Positions 16,895 to 25,982 are shown, counted from the first letter of the stretch. The stretch is 64,000 bases of DNA from Viridibacterium sp035456105 (GCA_035456105.1 DATIDV010000047.1:1-64000), one strand, 5' to 3'. Made by a program: numbers and translations. The notes: generated from the sequence alone by a model not told the origin.

Positions 16895-16992
16895 GCTGTA
16901 GGGCATCGGCAGGCGAAAGCCGGCTGTAGCCCCTGACCCATCTCCCCGCACCCTCTTCCGAGGGGCGCGGGAGCGACAGACGAGGACGTGCC

Positions 16993-17880
16993 ATGACCCC
17001 TCCCAGCCCCGGCCAGAAGTTCAGACAAGCACTGGCCGCAGAGAAGCCCCTGCAGGTGCCCGGCGCGATCAACGCCAACCATGCGCTGCTGGCGCGCAAC
17101 GCCGGCTATAAGGTGATCTACCTGTCTGGCGGCGGGGTCGCGGCGGGCTCGCTGGGGCTGCCTGACCTTGGCATCAGCGGACTGGAGGACGTGCTGGTCG
17201 ACGTGCGCCGCATCACCGATGTGTGCGAGTTGCCGCTGCTGGTCGACGCCGACACCGGCTTCGGCGCCTCGGCCTTCAACGTGGCGCGCACCACACGCTC
17301 GCTGATCAAGGCCGGCGCTGCCGCGATGCACATCGAGGACCAGGTCGGCGCCAAGCGTTGCGGCCATCGTCCGAACAAGGAGATCGTCAGCAAGCAGGAG
17401 ATGGTCGACCGCATCAAGGCGGCCGTCGATGCGCGCACGGACGACAGCTTTTTCATCATGGCGCGCACTGATGCGCTGGCCGTGGAGGGCATGGGGGCCG
17501 CCATCGAGCGTGCCGTGGCCTGCGTCGAGGCTGGCGCCGACGGCATCTTTCCGGAGGCCATGACCGACCTGTCACAGTACGCGCGATTCGTCGATGCGGT
17601 GAAGGTGCCTGTGCTGGCCAATATCACCGAGTTCGGCGCGACGCCGCTCTACACCCGCGATGAGCTGGGCAGCGTGGGCGTGGCCATCGCGCTGTATCCG
17701 CTGTCGGCCTTTCGCGCCATGAACAAGGCCGCGCAGAACGTCTATCAGACGCTGCGCCGCGAGGGCACGCAGAAAAGCGTTGTCGACGGCATGCAGACGC
17801 GCAAGGAGTTGTACGACGCCATCGGCTACTGGGAGTACGAGGCGCGGCTGGATGCGCTGTTCCAGCAGGGAAAGTCCTGA
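16993..17880 (+). CDS. prpB: PrpB, 2-methylisocitrate lyase
   Basis: 295 residues. It has the isocitrate lyase superfamily signature KRCGH (about residue 121), VDADTGFG for metal binding, and the C-terminal RKELYDAIGYWEYEARLD typical of PrpB. It splits 2-methylisocitrate into pyruvate and succinate, the last step of the 2-methylcitrate cycle. It is the first gene after the sigma54 promoter, with prpC following 99 bp downstream. Confidence 0.95.
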   Translation: MTPPSPGQKFRQALAAEKPLQVPGAINANHALLARNAGYKVIYLSGGGVAAGSLGLPDLGISGLEDVLVDVRRITDVCELPLLVDADTGFGASAFNVARTTRSLIKAGAAAMHIEDQVGAKRCGHRPNKEIVSKQEMVDRIKAAVDARTDDSFFIMARTDALAVEGMGAAIERAVACVEAGADGIFPEAMTDLSQYARFVDAVKVPVLANITEFGATPLYTRDELGSVGVAIALYPLSAFRAMNKAAQNVYQTLRREGTQKSVVDGMQTRKELYDAIGYWEYEARLDALFQQGKS

Positions 17881-17979
17881 TCCATTCCGTCAGTTATCCG
17901 TAATTCCGCCCGCGTAAAAAAGCACGGCGGCATCCCCAACCCAAACACCGACCTTATATCAGGTGGAGGAGACAACGAG

Positions 17980-19164
17980 ATGAGTGCAGAAGCAGCTACC
18001 GCTAGCGCCGTTGGCAGTGACACGGTCGCAGTGATCAAGCCCAAGAAATCCGTCGCGCTGTCCGGCGTGCCCGCCGGCAATACCGCGCTGTGCACCGTGG
18101 GCCGCACCGGCAACGACCTGCACTACCGCGGTTACGACATCCTCGACGTGGCCGAGGCCACCGAGTTCGAGGAGATCGCCTTCCTGCTCATCCACGGCAA
18201 GTTGCCGACCGTGGCCGAACTGGCTGCGTACAAGAACAAGCTGATGATGCTGCGCGGCCTGCCGCAGGCCGTGCGCACGGTGCTGGAGCAGCTGCCGGCG
18301 TCCACACATCCGATGGACGTGATGCGCACAGGCGTGTCGACCTTGGGCTGCCTGCTGCCGGAGAAGGACGACCACCATGCGGCGGGTGCGCGCGACATTG
18401 CCGACCGTCTGATCGCCTGCCTCGGTTCCATGCTGCTGTACTGGTACCACTTCAGCCACGCTGGTCGCCGTGTCGAGACCGAGACCGATGACGACACCAT
18501 CGCTGGTCACTTCCTGCGCCTGCTGCATGGTCGCGAACCGAGCGGCTTGTGGAAGCGTTCGATGCACACCTCGCTGAACCTCTATGCCGAGCATGAGTTC
18601 AACGCATCCACCTTCGCCGCGCGCGTCATCGCGGGCACGGGCTCCGATATCTATTCGTCCATCGCTGGCGCCATCGGCGCATTGCGTGGGCCCAAGCACG
18701 GCGGCGCCAACGAGATGGCATTCGAGATCCAGAAGCGTTTCGACACGCCGGAAGAGGCCGAGGCCGACATCCGCCGCCGCATCGAGAACAAGGAAGTCGT
18801 GATCGGCTTTGGCCATCCGGTCTACACGATTGCCGATCCGCGCAACAAGGTCATCAAGGAAGTGGCGCGTCGTCTGTCGATTGCCGCGCACGACATGAAG
18901 ATGTTCGGCATCGCCGAGCGCATCGAGTCGACCATGTGGGATGCCAAACGCATGTTCCCGAACCTCGACTGGTTCAGCGCGGTGAGCTACCACATGATGG
19001 GCGTGCCGACTGCAATGTTCACGCCGCTGTTCGTGGTCGCCCGCACCACCGGCTGGGCCGCGCATGCCATCGAGCAGCGCAGCGACAACAAGATCATCAG
19101 GCCCAGCGCGAATTACGTCGGGCCGGAAGACCTGAAGTTCGTGTCGATCGAAGAGCGGCGGTAG
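17980..19164 (+). CDS. prpC: PrpC, 2-methylcitrate synthase
   Basis: 394 residues. Citrate synthase family with active-site signatures GALRGPKHGGANEMAFE, GFGHPVYT and the late arginine region. The N-terminus LSGVPAGNTALCTVGR with HYRGYDI is typical of PrpC rather than GltA. It condenses propionyl-CoA with oxaloacetate. A good ribosome site (GGTGGAGGAG) precedes ATG 17980. A dispersed inverted repeat starts right at its stop codon. Confidence 0.95.
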   Translation: MSAEAATASAVGSDTVAVIKPKKSVALSGVPAGNTALCTVGRTGNDLHYRGYDILDVAEATEFEEIAFLLIHGKLPTVAELAAYKNKLMMLRGLPQAVRTVLEQLPASTHPMDVMRTGVSTLGCLLPEKDDHHAAGARDIADRLIACLGSMLLYWYHFSHAGRRVETETDDDTIAGHFLRLLHGREPSGLWKRSMHTSLNLYAEHEFNASTFAARVIAGTGSDIYSSIAGAIGALRGPKHGGANEMAFEIQKRFDTPEEAEADIRRRIENKEVVIGFGHPVYTIADPRNKVIKEVARRLSIAAHDMKMFGIAERIESTMWDAKRMFPNLDWFSAVSYHMMGVPTAMFTPLFVVARTTGWAAHAIEQRSDNKIIRPSANYVGPEDLKFVSIEERR

Positions 19165-19240
19165 GGTGGGTTCGAAGCGCAGCGCAACCCACCACGCATG
19201 TCCACGGAAAGCGGTGGGTTGCTTCGCGAACCCACCCTAC
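19162..19240. repeat. Dispersed inverted repeat (family A, copy 1)
   Basis: A 79-bp imperfect palindrome with arms TAGGGTGGGTTCG and CGAACCCACCCTA and an inner pair near CGCAACCCACC/GGTGGGTTGC. A close relative occurs at 46059-46140. It overlaps the prpC stop and lies before prpD. It could form a large hairpin and modulate prpD expression. Confidence 0.8.
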
Positions 19241-19272
19241 GACTTCTCCCTTCACCATTCCCAGGAAAAACC

Positions 19273-20724
19273 ATGTCCGCACACATCTCCAACGTCCGCC
19301 CCGAACCCGATCAGGTGCTGCTCGACATCGTCGACTACGTCACGAATTACCAGATCAGCAGCGCGCTGGCCTACGACACGGCACGCAACTGCCTGATCGA
19401 CACGCTGGGCTGTGGCCTGGAGGCGCTGGAATACCCCGCCTGCACCAAGCTGATGGGGCCAGTGGTACCAGGCACCGTGGTGCCCAATGGCGCGAAAGTG
19501 CCGGGCACGCAGTTCCAGCTCGACCCGATCCAGGCCGCCTTCAACATCGGCACCATGATCCGCTGGCTGGATTTCAATGACACCTGGCTGGCGGCCGAGT
19601 GGGGCCACCCCTCGGACAACCTCGGTGGCATCCTCGCCACTGCCGACTGGCTGTCGCGCAATGCCATCGCGGCGGGCAAGAAACCGCTGACGATGCGCGA
19701 GGTGCTGACCGGCATGATCAAGGCGCACGAGATCCAGGGCTGCATCGCGCTGGAGAACAGCTTCAACAAGGTAGGCCTGGACCATGTGGTGTTGGTCAAG
19801 GTGGCCTCCACCGCCGTCGTCGCGCAGATGCTGGGCCTCAACCGCGAGGAGATCATCAACGCGGTGTCGCTCGCCTGGGTGGATGGCCAGTCGCTGCGCA
19901 CCTATCGCCATGCGCCGAATACCGGCTCGCGCAAGAGCTGGGCGGCGGGTGACGCGACCAGCCGCGCAGTGCGCCTGGCGCTGATCGCCAAGACCGGCGA
20001 GATGGGCTATCCCTCGGTGCTGTCGGCGAAGACTTGGGGCTTCTACGACGTGTTGTTCAAGGGCCAGCCCTTCAAGTTCCAGCGCCCTTACGGCAGCTAC
20101 GTGATGGAGAACGTGCTGTTCAAGATCAGCTTCCCGGCCGAGTTCCACAGCCAGACTGCCGTGGAATGCGCGATGACGATCCACGCGCGCCTCAAGGCGG
20201 CCAACAAGAGCGCGGCGGACATCAAGAAGATCACGATCCGCACGCATGAAGCCTGTATCCGCATCATCGATAAGAAGGGGCCGCTGAACAACCCGGCCGA
20301 CCGCGACCACTGCGTGCAGTACATGGTGGCGGTGCCCATCCTGTTCGGCCGCCTCACGGCCGGGGACTATGAGGACAGCGTGGCGCACGACCCGCGTATC
20401 GACGAACTGCGCGAGAAGATCGTCTGCGTCGAAGACCCGCAATTCACCGCCGATTACCACGACCCCGAGAAGCGCAGCATCGCCAACGCGCTGACGGTCG
20501 AGTTCCATGACCGCAGCAAGTTCGAGGAAGTTGTTTGCGAGTACCCCATCGGCCACAAGCGCCGCCGCCGCGACGGCATCCCGCTGCTGGAAGCCAAGTT
20601 CCGCACCAACCTCGCACGCAAGTTTCCGAAGAAGCAGCAGGACGCGATCCTCGCCGTCTCGCTGGACCTGGCGAAGCTGGAAGCGATGGCGGTCAATGAG
20701 TACGTCGACATGTACGTGATCTAG
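19273..20724 (+). CDS. prpD: PrpD, 2-methylcitrate dehydratase
   Basis: 483 residues from ATG 19273 (CAGGAAAAACC upstream). MmgE/PrpD family: DTLGCGLEAL near the N-terminus, WLDFNDTWLAAEWGHPSDN, and the C-terminal YPIGHKRRRRDGIPLLEAKF are standard. It dehydrates 2-methylcitrate to 2-methyl-cis-aconitate in an Fe-S-independent manner. No acnD/prpF pair is present, so this operon uses the PrpD route; aconitase from elsewhere would complete the rehydration. Confidence 0.95.
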   Translation: MSAHISNVRPEPDQVLLDIVDYVTNYQISSALAYDTARNCLIDTLGCGLEALEYPACTKLMGPVVPGTVVPNGAKVPGTQFQLDPIQAAFNIGTMIRWLDFNDTWLAAEWGHPSDNLGGILATADWLSRNAIAAGKKPLTMREVLTGMIKAHEIQGCIALENSFNKVGLDHVVLVKVASTAVVAQMLGLNREEIINAVSLAWVDGQSLRTYRHAPNTGSRKSWAAGDATSRAVRLALIAKTGEMGYPSVLSAKTWGFYDVLFKGQPFKFQRPYGSYVMENVLFKISFPAEFHSQTAVECAMTIHARLKAANKSAADIKKITIRTHEACIRIIDKKGPLNNPADRDHCVQYMVAVPILFGRLTAGDYEDSVAHDPRIDELREKIVCVEDPQFTADYHDPEKRSIANALTVEFHDRSKFEEVVCEYPIGHKRRRRDGIPLLEAKFRTNLARKFPKKQQDAILAVSLDLAKLEAMAVNEYVDMYVI

Positions 20725-20725
20725 C

Positions 20726-20808
20726 CGTCATTCCCGCGCAAGCGGGAATCCAGCGACTTTCCTGTGTTGTGCCAAGCCACTGGATCCTCGCGTTCGCGGG
20801 GATGACGG
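20726..20808. repeat. Dispersed intergenic repeat with GTCATTCCCGCG arms
   Basis: CGTCATTCCCGCGCAAGCGGGAATCC and, inverted, GGATCCTCGCGTTCGCGGGGATGACGG frame about 30 bp. This is a common proteobacterial intergenic repeat type made of two hairpins. A third hairpin of CCCTCTCGCG/CGCGGGAGAGGG type follows at about 20820-20842. All lie between prpD and prpE and may act as a processing or attenuation point. Confidence 0.7.
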
Positions 20809-20935
20809 ACCCCTCTTTTCCCTCTCGCGCTCGCGGGAGAGGGTGGCCGAAGGCCGGGAGAGGGCGCGCAATGATATCCGGGTCACGGTTTCATCCGGGG
20901 CTGTCCGCCAGCTCCGATCAGGAGGAGACAAAACC

Positions 20936-22825
20936 ATGAAGCTGAGCGAATTCCACCAGTGGTCCATCACCGACCGCGAGGGTTTCTGGGGCGAGCAAGC
21001 CAGCCTCATCTACTGGCACAAGCCCTTCACCGGGGTGCTCGACTACAGCAAGCCGCCCTTCGCACGCTGGTTCATCGGTGGCGAGACCAACCTCTGCTAC
21101 AACGCGATCGACCGTCACCTGGAGAAGCAGGCAGACAAGCCCGCGCTGATCTACGTCTCTACCGAAACCAATGTCGAGAAGACTTACAGCTTCCGCGAGT
21201 TGCACAAGGAAGTCATGCGCATGGCGGCGATCTTCCAGCGCCTGGGCGTGGGGCGTGGCGATCGCGTGGTCATCTACATGCCGATGATTCCCGAGGCAGT
21301 GTTCGCGATGTATGCCTGTGCGCGCATCGGTGCCATCCACTCGGTAGTGTTCGGCGGCTTCGCGGCACACAGCCTCGCCTCGCGCATCGACGATGCGGAG
21401 CCCAAACTGGTGGTGTCGGCCGACGGCGGTTCGCGTGGCGGCAAGGTCGTGCCCTACAAGCCGGCGCTGGACGAGGCCATCGAGCTGGCCGAGCACAAGC
21501 CGCAGCACGTGCTGCTGGTCGACCGCAAACTCGCCGAGATGAAGCGCGTGCCGGGCCGTGACGTGGACTACGCGCCGTTACGCCTGCAGCACATCAACGC
21601 CGAAGTGCCGGTGACCTGGCTGGAGTCCAACGAGATCAGCTACACGCTGTACACCTCGGGCACCACCGGCAAGCCCAAGGGGGTGCAGCGCGACGTGGGC
21701 GGTTATGCGGTCGCGCTGGCCGCCTCAATGAAATACATCTACTGCGGCAAGCCCGGCGAGACCTATTTCTCCAGCAGCGACATCGGCTGGGTCGTGGGTC
21801 ACAGCTATATCATCTACGGGCCGCTGCTGGCCGGCATGGCGACGCTGCTGTACGAGGGCACGCCGGTGAATCCCGACGCCGGCATCCTGTGGCGTCTGGT
21901 CGAGCAGTACAAGGTGACGGTGATGTTCTCGGCGCCGACGGCGATCCGCGTGCTCAAGAAACACGACTCGGCCTTCCTGACCCGCTACGACACCTCCTCG
22001 CTGCGCACCCTGTTCCTGGCTGGCGAACCGCTGGACGAGCCGACCGCGCGGTGGATATCGGAAGGTTTGGGCAAGCCCATCGCCGACAACTACTGGCAGA
22101 CCGAGACGGGCTGGCCGATCCTGACCGTGGCGCATGGCGTGGAGAAGACGCCGACGCGCTTCGGCAGCCCCGGCATGCCCATGTACGGTTATGACGTTCG
22201 GCTGCTCAGCACCGATACGGGAGAGGAAGTCGGCCCCAACGAAAAGGGCGTGGTCGCCATAGTGCCGCCACTGCCGCCGGGCTGCATGCAGACGGTGTGG
22301 CGCGATGACGCGCGCTTCGTTAACACCTACTTCAATTCAGTGCCCAACAAGATGGTGTATTCCACCTTCGACTGGGGCATCCGCGACGCGGATGGCTACA
22401 CCTTCATCCTCGGCCGCACCGACGACGTGATCAACGTCGCCGGCCACCGCCTGGGTACGCGCGAGATCGAGGAGTCCGTGTCCAGCCACAAGGCCGTGGC
22501 CGAGGTCGCGGTGGTAGGTGTCGCCGACCAATTGAAGGGCCAGGTGGCGGTGGCCTTCGCGGTGCTCAGGGACACGGCGGCAGGCGACACGGCCGACAAG
22601 CGCGCCGCGCTGGAGAAGGAGATCATGGCCCTGGTCGACCAACAACTTGGGGCGGTGGCGCGCCCAGCGCGCGTACATGTCGTGACCGCGCTACCCAAGA
22701 CGCGCAGCGGCAAGGTACTGCGGCGATCCATCCAGGCGCTGTGCGAAGGGCGTGATCCAGGCGACATGACGACCATCGACGATCCGAATGCACTCAGGCA
22801 GATCGCGGCGGTGATGCGAAGCTGA
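20936..22825 (+). CDS. prpE: PrpE, propionyl-CoA synthetase
   Basis: 629 residues from ATG 20936, preceded by AGGAGGAG. ANL superfamily: YTSGTTGKPKGV (P-loop, about residue 240), NYWQTETGWP, GRTDDVINVAGHRLGTREIEE, and the acetylatable lysine in KTRSGKVLRR. It activates propionate with ATP and CoA to feed the 2-methylcitrate cycle. The PrpE-type N-terminus (WITDREGFWGEQ-like) separates it from acetyl-CoA synthetase. Last gene of the prp operon. Confidence 0.93.
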   Translation: MKLSEFHQWSITDREGFWGEQASLIYWHKPFTGVLDYSKPPFARWFIGGETNLCYNAIDRHLEKQADKPALIYVSTETNVEKTYSFRELHKEVMRMAAIFQRLGVGRGDRVVIYMPMIPEAVFAMYACARIGAIHSVVFGGFAAHSLASRIDDAEPKLVVSADGGSRGGKVVPYKPALDEAIELAEHKPQHVLLVDRKLAEMKRVPGRDVDYAPLRLQHINAEVPVTWLESNEISYTLYTSGTTGKPKGVQRDVGGYAVALAASMKYIYCGKPGETYFSSSDIGWVVGHSYIIYGPLLAGMATLLYEGTPVNPDAGILWRLVEQYKVTVMFSAPTAIRVLKKHDSAFLTRYDTSSLRTLFLAGEPLDEPTARWISEGLGKPIADNYWQTETGWPILTVAHGVEKTPTRFGSPGMPMYGYDVRLLSTDTGEEVGPNEKGVVAIVPPLPPGCMQTVWRDDARFVNTYFNSVPNKMVYSTFDWGIRDADGYTFILGRTDDVINVAGHRLGTREIEESVSSHKAVAEVAVVGVADQLKGQVAVAFAVLRDTAAGDTADKRAALEKEIMALVDQQLGAVARPARVHVVTALPKTRSGKVLRRSIQALCEGRDPGDMTTIDDPNALRQIAAVMRS

Positions 22826-22888
22826 GTCGGATGCTGCGCAGGTGATAGAACGGTAGCATCCCCTGTCTGATCCGCCTGCCCTAAGTTT

Positions 22889-22915
22889 CAGGTTTTAAGT
22901 TGTTTAGAAAACCTG
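22889..22915. other. Inverted repeat at the integron edge
   Basis: CAGGTTTT and AAAACCTG arms are separated by 11 bases, just beyond the truncated integrase stop. It may be a weak terminator or a recombination scar. Confidence 0.35.
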
Positions 22916-22922
22916 GGGCGAT

Positions 22923-23123
22923 TCAGCCCAGCTCCCGCGGATGACGCTTGCTATGAAAGAAAATGAAGTGGCGCGTCCAGCACCAGTACGCCTCCTCGGT
23001 GCGTGGACTGAAGTGCCGACGACGGCATACCTCGTTGAAGACCTGAATCAGACGCTTGGGGGCAGGGCTAGCGGGAACCCCATAAGTGTCACTCCTCGTT
23101 AAAGAATCCACAGCGTAGCGCAA
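22923..23123 (-). pseudogene. Truncated integron integrase (intI), N-terminal domain only
   Basis: The 66-codon frame reads SPAPKRLIQVFNEVC, then RHFSPRTEEAYWCW and FIFFHSKRHPRELG. This matches the N-terminal SAM-like domain of integron integrases (compare the usual YSLRTEEAYVHWIRxFIxFH and RHPREMG). It stops right after this domain, and the C-terminal tyrosine recombinase domain with the R-H-R-Y residues is missing. Position and orientation, divergent from the cassettes, are exactly those of intI. The start is uncertain (TTG 23123 or an internal GTG). The gene is inactive. Confidence 0.8.
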
Positions 23124-23258
23124 GCCCCTCCGTCCGTACTATTAGCATGCGTAGACGGACAGCTGCGAGATATGATCCAATCTAATCAATAATTTAAATC
23201 GGATATTGCCTGTCCGTACTATTAACCGTAGACGGACCCATGGGTCCGTCTACTACCA
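23124..23258. other. attI-like region with repeated GTCCGTACTATTA/GTAGACGGAC motifs
   Basis: It lies between the intI remnant and the first cassette boundary GTTAGGC (23259-23265). The block GTCCGTACTATTA...GTAGACGGAC occurs at 23132-23160 and again at 23212-23237. A perfect 26-bp palindrome with half-site GTAGACGGACCCA spans 23228-23253. Such repeats are compatible with integrase binding sites or cassette promoter control in attI. The AT-rich stretch 23170-23205 could house the cassette promoter. Confidence 0.6.
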
Positions 23259-23276
23259 GTTAGGCTTTCGAGTTCC

Positions 23277-24095
23277 ATGCATCGAATATTCGCACTTGCT
23301 CTACTTTGGCTACTTGCCACTACATATGCCGTGGGCCAAGAGGCAACAGTTGAGCCAGTATCTAAAAGTGCCATCCATTTCTATAGCGATGTCGGGCGCA
23401 TTAAGTGGACATTTCCTGATCAAGCCAACTTCATGTTTGGCGTGCCTCACTTCGCCGTAGGTCCTAGAGTGCTCTGCACTCATAACAGTGGAGCGGAGTG
23501 CGAGGTTGAAGTCTCAGCTCGCAAGCTGTGGACAACCAATGTAGAGCGTCGAAAGGAGTTGCTGGAGAACTTGAGGCCATATCTGTCAGACGCAGTAGAA
23601 CCATCACCAACAATCCAGAAGTTCGGCTCCCCCGCTGTTGAATACGTTGTGCTTACGCACAAGAAGGATGGCGGAACGATTGCGTTCGGGTTTTCCGCTC
23701 ACGGCCCTTACGTCATTCGGTTCAAGTTCGTGGCCGTAGATCCTGAAGGCAAGAAGCTATCGGAAGTGCTGACCGTGATTCAATCTGCGGAAGCGCTAAA
23801 CCGAAATGAGTTCCTCGCGTTCAAGCTCGCGGATGGGAAAGCCGCATGTGACAAGCTAGTGCCTGAGTCGAAGCAGGCAAATGATGCGGCATATGAAAAC
23901 TCTGTGTACTCCCGCATCGACTATCGATCATATTTCGTAAAAGAAGCCGCCCCATCACGCGGGCAAGCTGAGGTCGAATCCAACCTTCAGAAGATGCGTC
24001 AGCAGTACATTGAGCAAATTTCAGAATGGCCGAAGGAGAGCGTATTTGCCTTCTGTCGTTCTTTCCCCGCCCAAATTGCAAATGCCGAGGAGTGA
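23277..24095 (+). CDS. Integron cassette 1: predicted secreted protein of unknown function
   Basis: 272 residues. The N-terminus MHRIFALALLWLLATTYAVGQ is a signal peptide. The mature part is soluble and mixed alpha/beta, with cysteines in VLCTHNSGAECEVEV and AFCRSFP that could form disulfides in the periplasm. The ATG at 23277 lies 12 bp after the attI/cassette junction, leaving no room for its own promoter, so it depends on a promoter in attI or readthrough. I do not recognise a family. Confidence 0.75.
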   Translation: MHRIFALALLWLLATTYAVGQEATVEPVSKSAIHFYSDVGRIKWTFPDQANFMFGVPHFAVGPRVLCTHNSGAECEVEVSARKLWTTNVERRKELLENLRPYLSDAVEPSPTIQKFGSPAVEYVVLTHKKDGGTIAFGFSAHGPYVIRFKFVAVDPEGKKLSEVLTVIQSAEALNRNEFLAFKLADGKAACDKLVPESKQANDAAYENSVYSRIDYRSYFVKEAAPSRGQAEVESNLQKMRQQYIEQISEWPKESVFAFCRSFPAQIANAEE

Positions 24096-24132
24096 ATGAA
24101 TGGCCGTATCGTTTGCCCGCATGTTGCCGCTT

Positions 24133-24222
24133 GCCTAACCTGGCAGTCGAGAGGGACGGCCACAAGCTGCGCTTGTGGTTCCCTTCGCTTCGCTCCGGCC
24201 GCCCCTCACTTCTACGTTAGGA
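24133..24222 (+). other. attC site of cassette 1
   Basis: Runs from GCCTAAC to GTTAGGA. The inner arms GGCCACAAGC and GCTTGTGGTT pair as a hairpin. Same family as the attC sites at 24655, 25442, 25977 and 27877. Confidence 0.85.
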
Positions 24223-24231
24223 ACTCCAGCA

Positions 24232-24660
24232 GTGCCTTCTGTTGCTCGATCCATAATTGAAGTCGTACAAGACATAAAGACAGCTGTTGCGCTTCTCGAG
24301 TCTGCTGAACGTTGGTGGCCAAGTGTGATGCAAATCGCTAATCAGACCTCGCAGGGTCCGGAGGCATCTCAGCTGGAAGATTTGCTACACCGCGCGACCC
24401 ACGAAACATCCAACAGCCTTGCGTTTCTGGTTCAAGACATCGAGGCCCTGCTTGCTCTCAGTCGGGTTCGGCAGAAGTTTGCTGTTTTTACGCCCAATCA
24501 GTTCGACCGTATCGTTGAGAAAGGGTGGTCCACCGGCCTTGTCCAGGAACTCCATCAAGAACTTCCCTCAATTAGCCTCTCGGAGTTATCCGCTCAAATC
24601 AAGCATCTCTTGGCTGAGTGGTCGGGCCTGCCAAATGACAACTCCAAACGCCGTTCCTAA
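24232..24660 (+). CDS. Integron cassette 2: hypothetical helical protein
   Basis: About 142 residues if it starts at GTG 24232 (V-P-S-V-A-R-S-I-I-E). A longer frame would begin inside attC and is unlikely. Almost entirely alpha-helical and soluble (VQDIKTAVALLESAERWWPSVM; LAFLVQDIEALLALSRVRQKF; ELSAQIKHLLAEW). No signal peptide, catalytic motif or known family is visible. Its stop TAA is the TAAC of its own attC. Small helical cassette proteins are sometimes antitoxins or defence components, but nothing here proves that. Confidence 0.6.
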   Translation: MPSVARSIIEVVQDIKTAVALLESAERWWPSVMQIANQTSQGPEASQLEDLLHRATHETSNSLAFLVQDIEALLALSRVRQKFAVFTPNQFDRIVEKGWSTGLVQELHQELPSISLSELSAQIKHLLAEWSGLPNDNSKRRS

Positions 24661-24747
24661 CACTACAGTCGAGGGGATCGCCAAAAGCTGCGCTTTTGGT
24701 TCCCTCCGCGCTGCGCGCTCCGGCGCCCCCTCACTTCCACGTTAGCC
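24655..24747 (+). other. attC site of cassette 2
   Basis: Runs from TCCTAAC to GTTAGCC with the GCCAAAAGC/GCTTTTGG hairpin arms. It is a close variant of the attC at 24133, changed mainly at GCGCGCTCCGGCGCC. Confidence 0.85.
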
Positions 24748-24760
24748 AATCTTTCATCAC

Positions 24761-25447
24761 ATGTCAGACATCCTTACTCCAAAAGACATTATTAACATTC
24801 TTGTTGCGGCAGATGGCGCGCCTTCAGCTTTTACCCCATGGAACAACAAGATTCAAAAGGTGCTGTTCATTGCAACAGTTTCTTTGTTCTTGCTTGGTTT
24901 CTTTGGGGCCGTTTCGGTGAGATTTAGTTGGCTCGGCGCAGAAGCAAAACTATGGATTCTCGGGCTCGTTGCCTTATCGCAAATAATGGCCGTAATTTAT
25001 CAAATAACAATAATCATTCCTTCAGTTAAGATGTTCGGAGACCCAGCAAAAACTGTTGCAGAGCCGGCGGTAAAGCATTTCGATGCTGACATTCAGGCCA
25101 TAACTGAATTGGCAACAACATTCGAGCAGCATCATCTCGACTACGCAAGAGATCGGTTAGCGCAAGTGGTTGAGCAAATGAAATTCCGAGTCGGGTTCAT
25201 GCTAGGAGCAATAGATAAAGTAGGCATTTTCCCGAGCGCCATTACCGGCTACTTCTACGCCAAAGAAATCCTAAGCAAACCAGATTACTCTTCGTCTGGG
25301 TTAGAGTGGGTATTTGGTGGGCTGGTAGCTTTATATATTGCCGCTGTTGTTTTCATGACGGCTTCACAGCGAATTGAGCGTCTCGCTCTTGTAGCAAAGC
25401 ACGCTGCAGCAAGGAAACTATTCGACAGCACCAAGAGAAATGGCTAA
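24761..25447 (+). CDS. Integron cassette 3: predicted membrane protein with a central helical domain
   Basis: 228 residues. Two membrane helices near the N-terminus (VLFIATVSLFLLGFFGAVSV about 34-53; LWILGLVALSQIMAVIYQI about 64-82), a cytoplasmic or periplasmic helical region (AEPAVKHFDADIQAITELATTF), then hydrophobic segments at about 146-165 and 185-203. The layout of TM pair, coiled region and TM pair has no family I can name. Its atg lies 14 bp after the cassette junction. The DNA is AT-rich compared with the flanks, consistent with a foreign cassette. Confidence 0.7.
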   Translation: MSDILTPKDIINILVAADGAPSAFTPWNNKIQKVLFIATVSLFLLGFFGAVSVRFSWLGAEAKLWILGLVALSQIMAVIYQITIIIPSVKMFGDPAKTVAEPAVKHFDADIQAITELATTFEQHHLDYARDRLAQVVEQMKFRVGFMLGAIDKVGIFPSAITGYFYAKEILSKPDYSSSGLEWVFGGLVALYIAAVVFMTASQRIERLALVAKHAAARKLFDSTKRNG

Positions 25448-25531
25448 CACTACAGTCGAGCGGGCCAGCCACAAGCTGCGCTTGTGGTTCCCTCCGCTGC
25501 GCTCCAGCCGCCCCTCACTTCGACGTTAGCG
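25442..25531 (+). other. attC site of cassette 3
   Basis: Runs from GGCTAAC to GTTAGCG with CCACAAGC/GCTTGTGG arms. Same family as attC 1. Confidence 0.85.
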
Positions 25532-25538
25532 TTTTCCT

Positions 25539-25982
25539 ATGCGCCAAAAAATGAAGTATTTGTATCTCTTGGTATTGGCACTATTCAGTTGCGTAAGCTC
25601 TGCCACCGAAAGCAATACAGCACTGGGTATATCTTGGGCAAAATGCTCCAAACAATCTGAGTTAATGGCGGGGATGACAAAGAATAGCGAACTGGCGAAT
25701 ACCCTAAAAAACGGAAGTGCAATACTGCGTGCGTACGCTATTGCTGCTGCAGGAGGGGACGCCGCTGAGGCTCAGCGCATGAAGACCGAAGTTGCTTTCG
25801 CCTCAGAAGTGGAGCGCAATCACAATAACAATGAGGCACTGCAAGCATTCACCGCAAAGTGGCGCGCGGAGGTTGAAGCTGATGCGGCAATGTGCTCAAA
25901 GTCATTTGAGGAAAACAAACCGCGTTTCTCCTCAACAGTCCGAGACATGCTCAAGCCAAATGCGGCCGACACCAAGCGCTAA
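25539..25982 (+). CDS. Integron cassette 4: small secreted protein of unknown function
   Basis: 147 residues. MRQKMKYLYLLVLALFSCVSSATES has a signal peptide. FSC-VSS is a weak lipobox candidate, so it may be a lipoprotein. The mature part is helical and polar, with two further cysteines (SWAKCSKQSE; AAMCSKSFEE) that could pair. ATG 25539 or the in-frame ATG at 25551 are both possible. I do not recognise a family. It ends at the TAA of its attC. Confidence 0.65.
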   Translation: MRQKMKYLYLLVLALFSCVSSATESNTALGISWAKCSKQSELMAGMTKNSELANTLKNGSAILRAYAIAAAGGDAAEAQRMKTEVAFASEVERNHNNNEALQAFTAKWRAEVEADAAMCSKSFEENKPRFSSTVRDMLKPNAADTKR

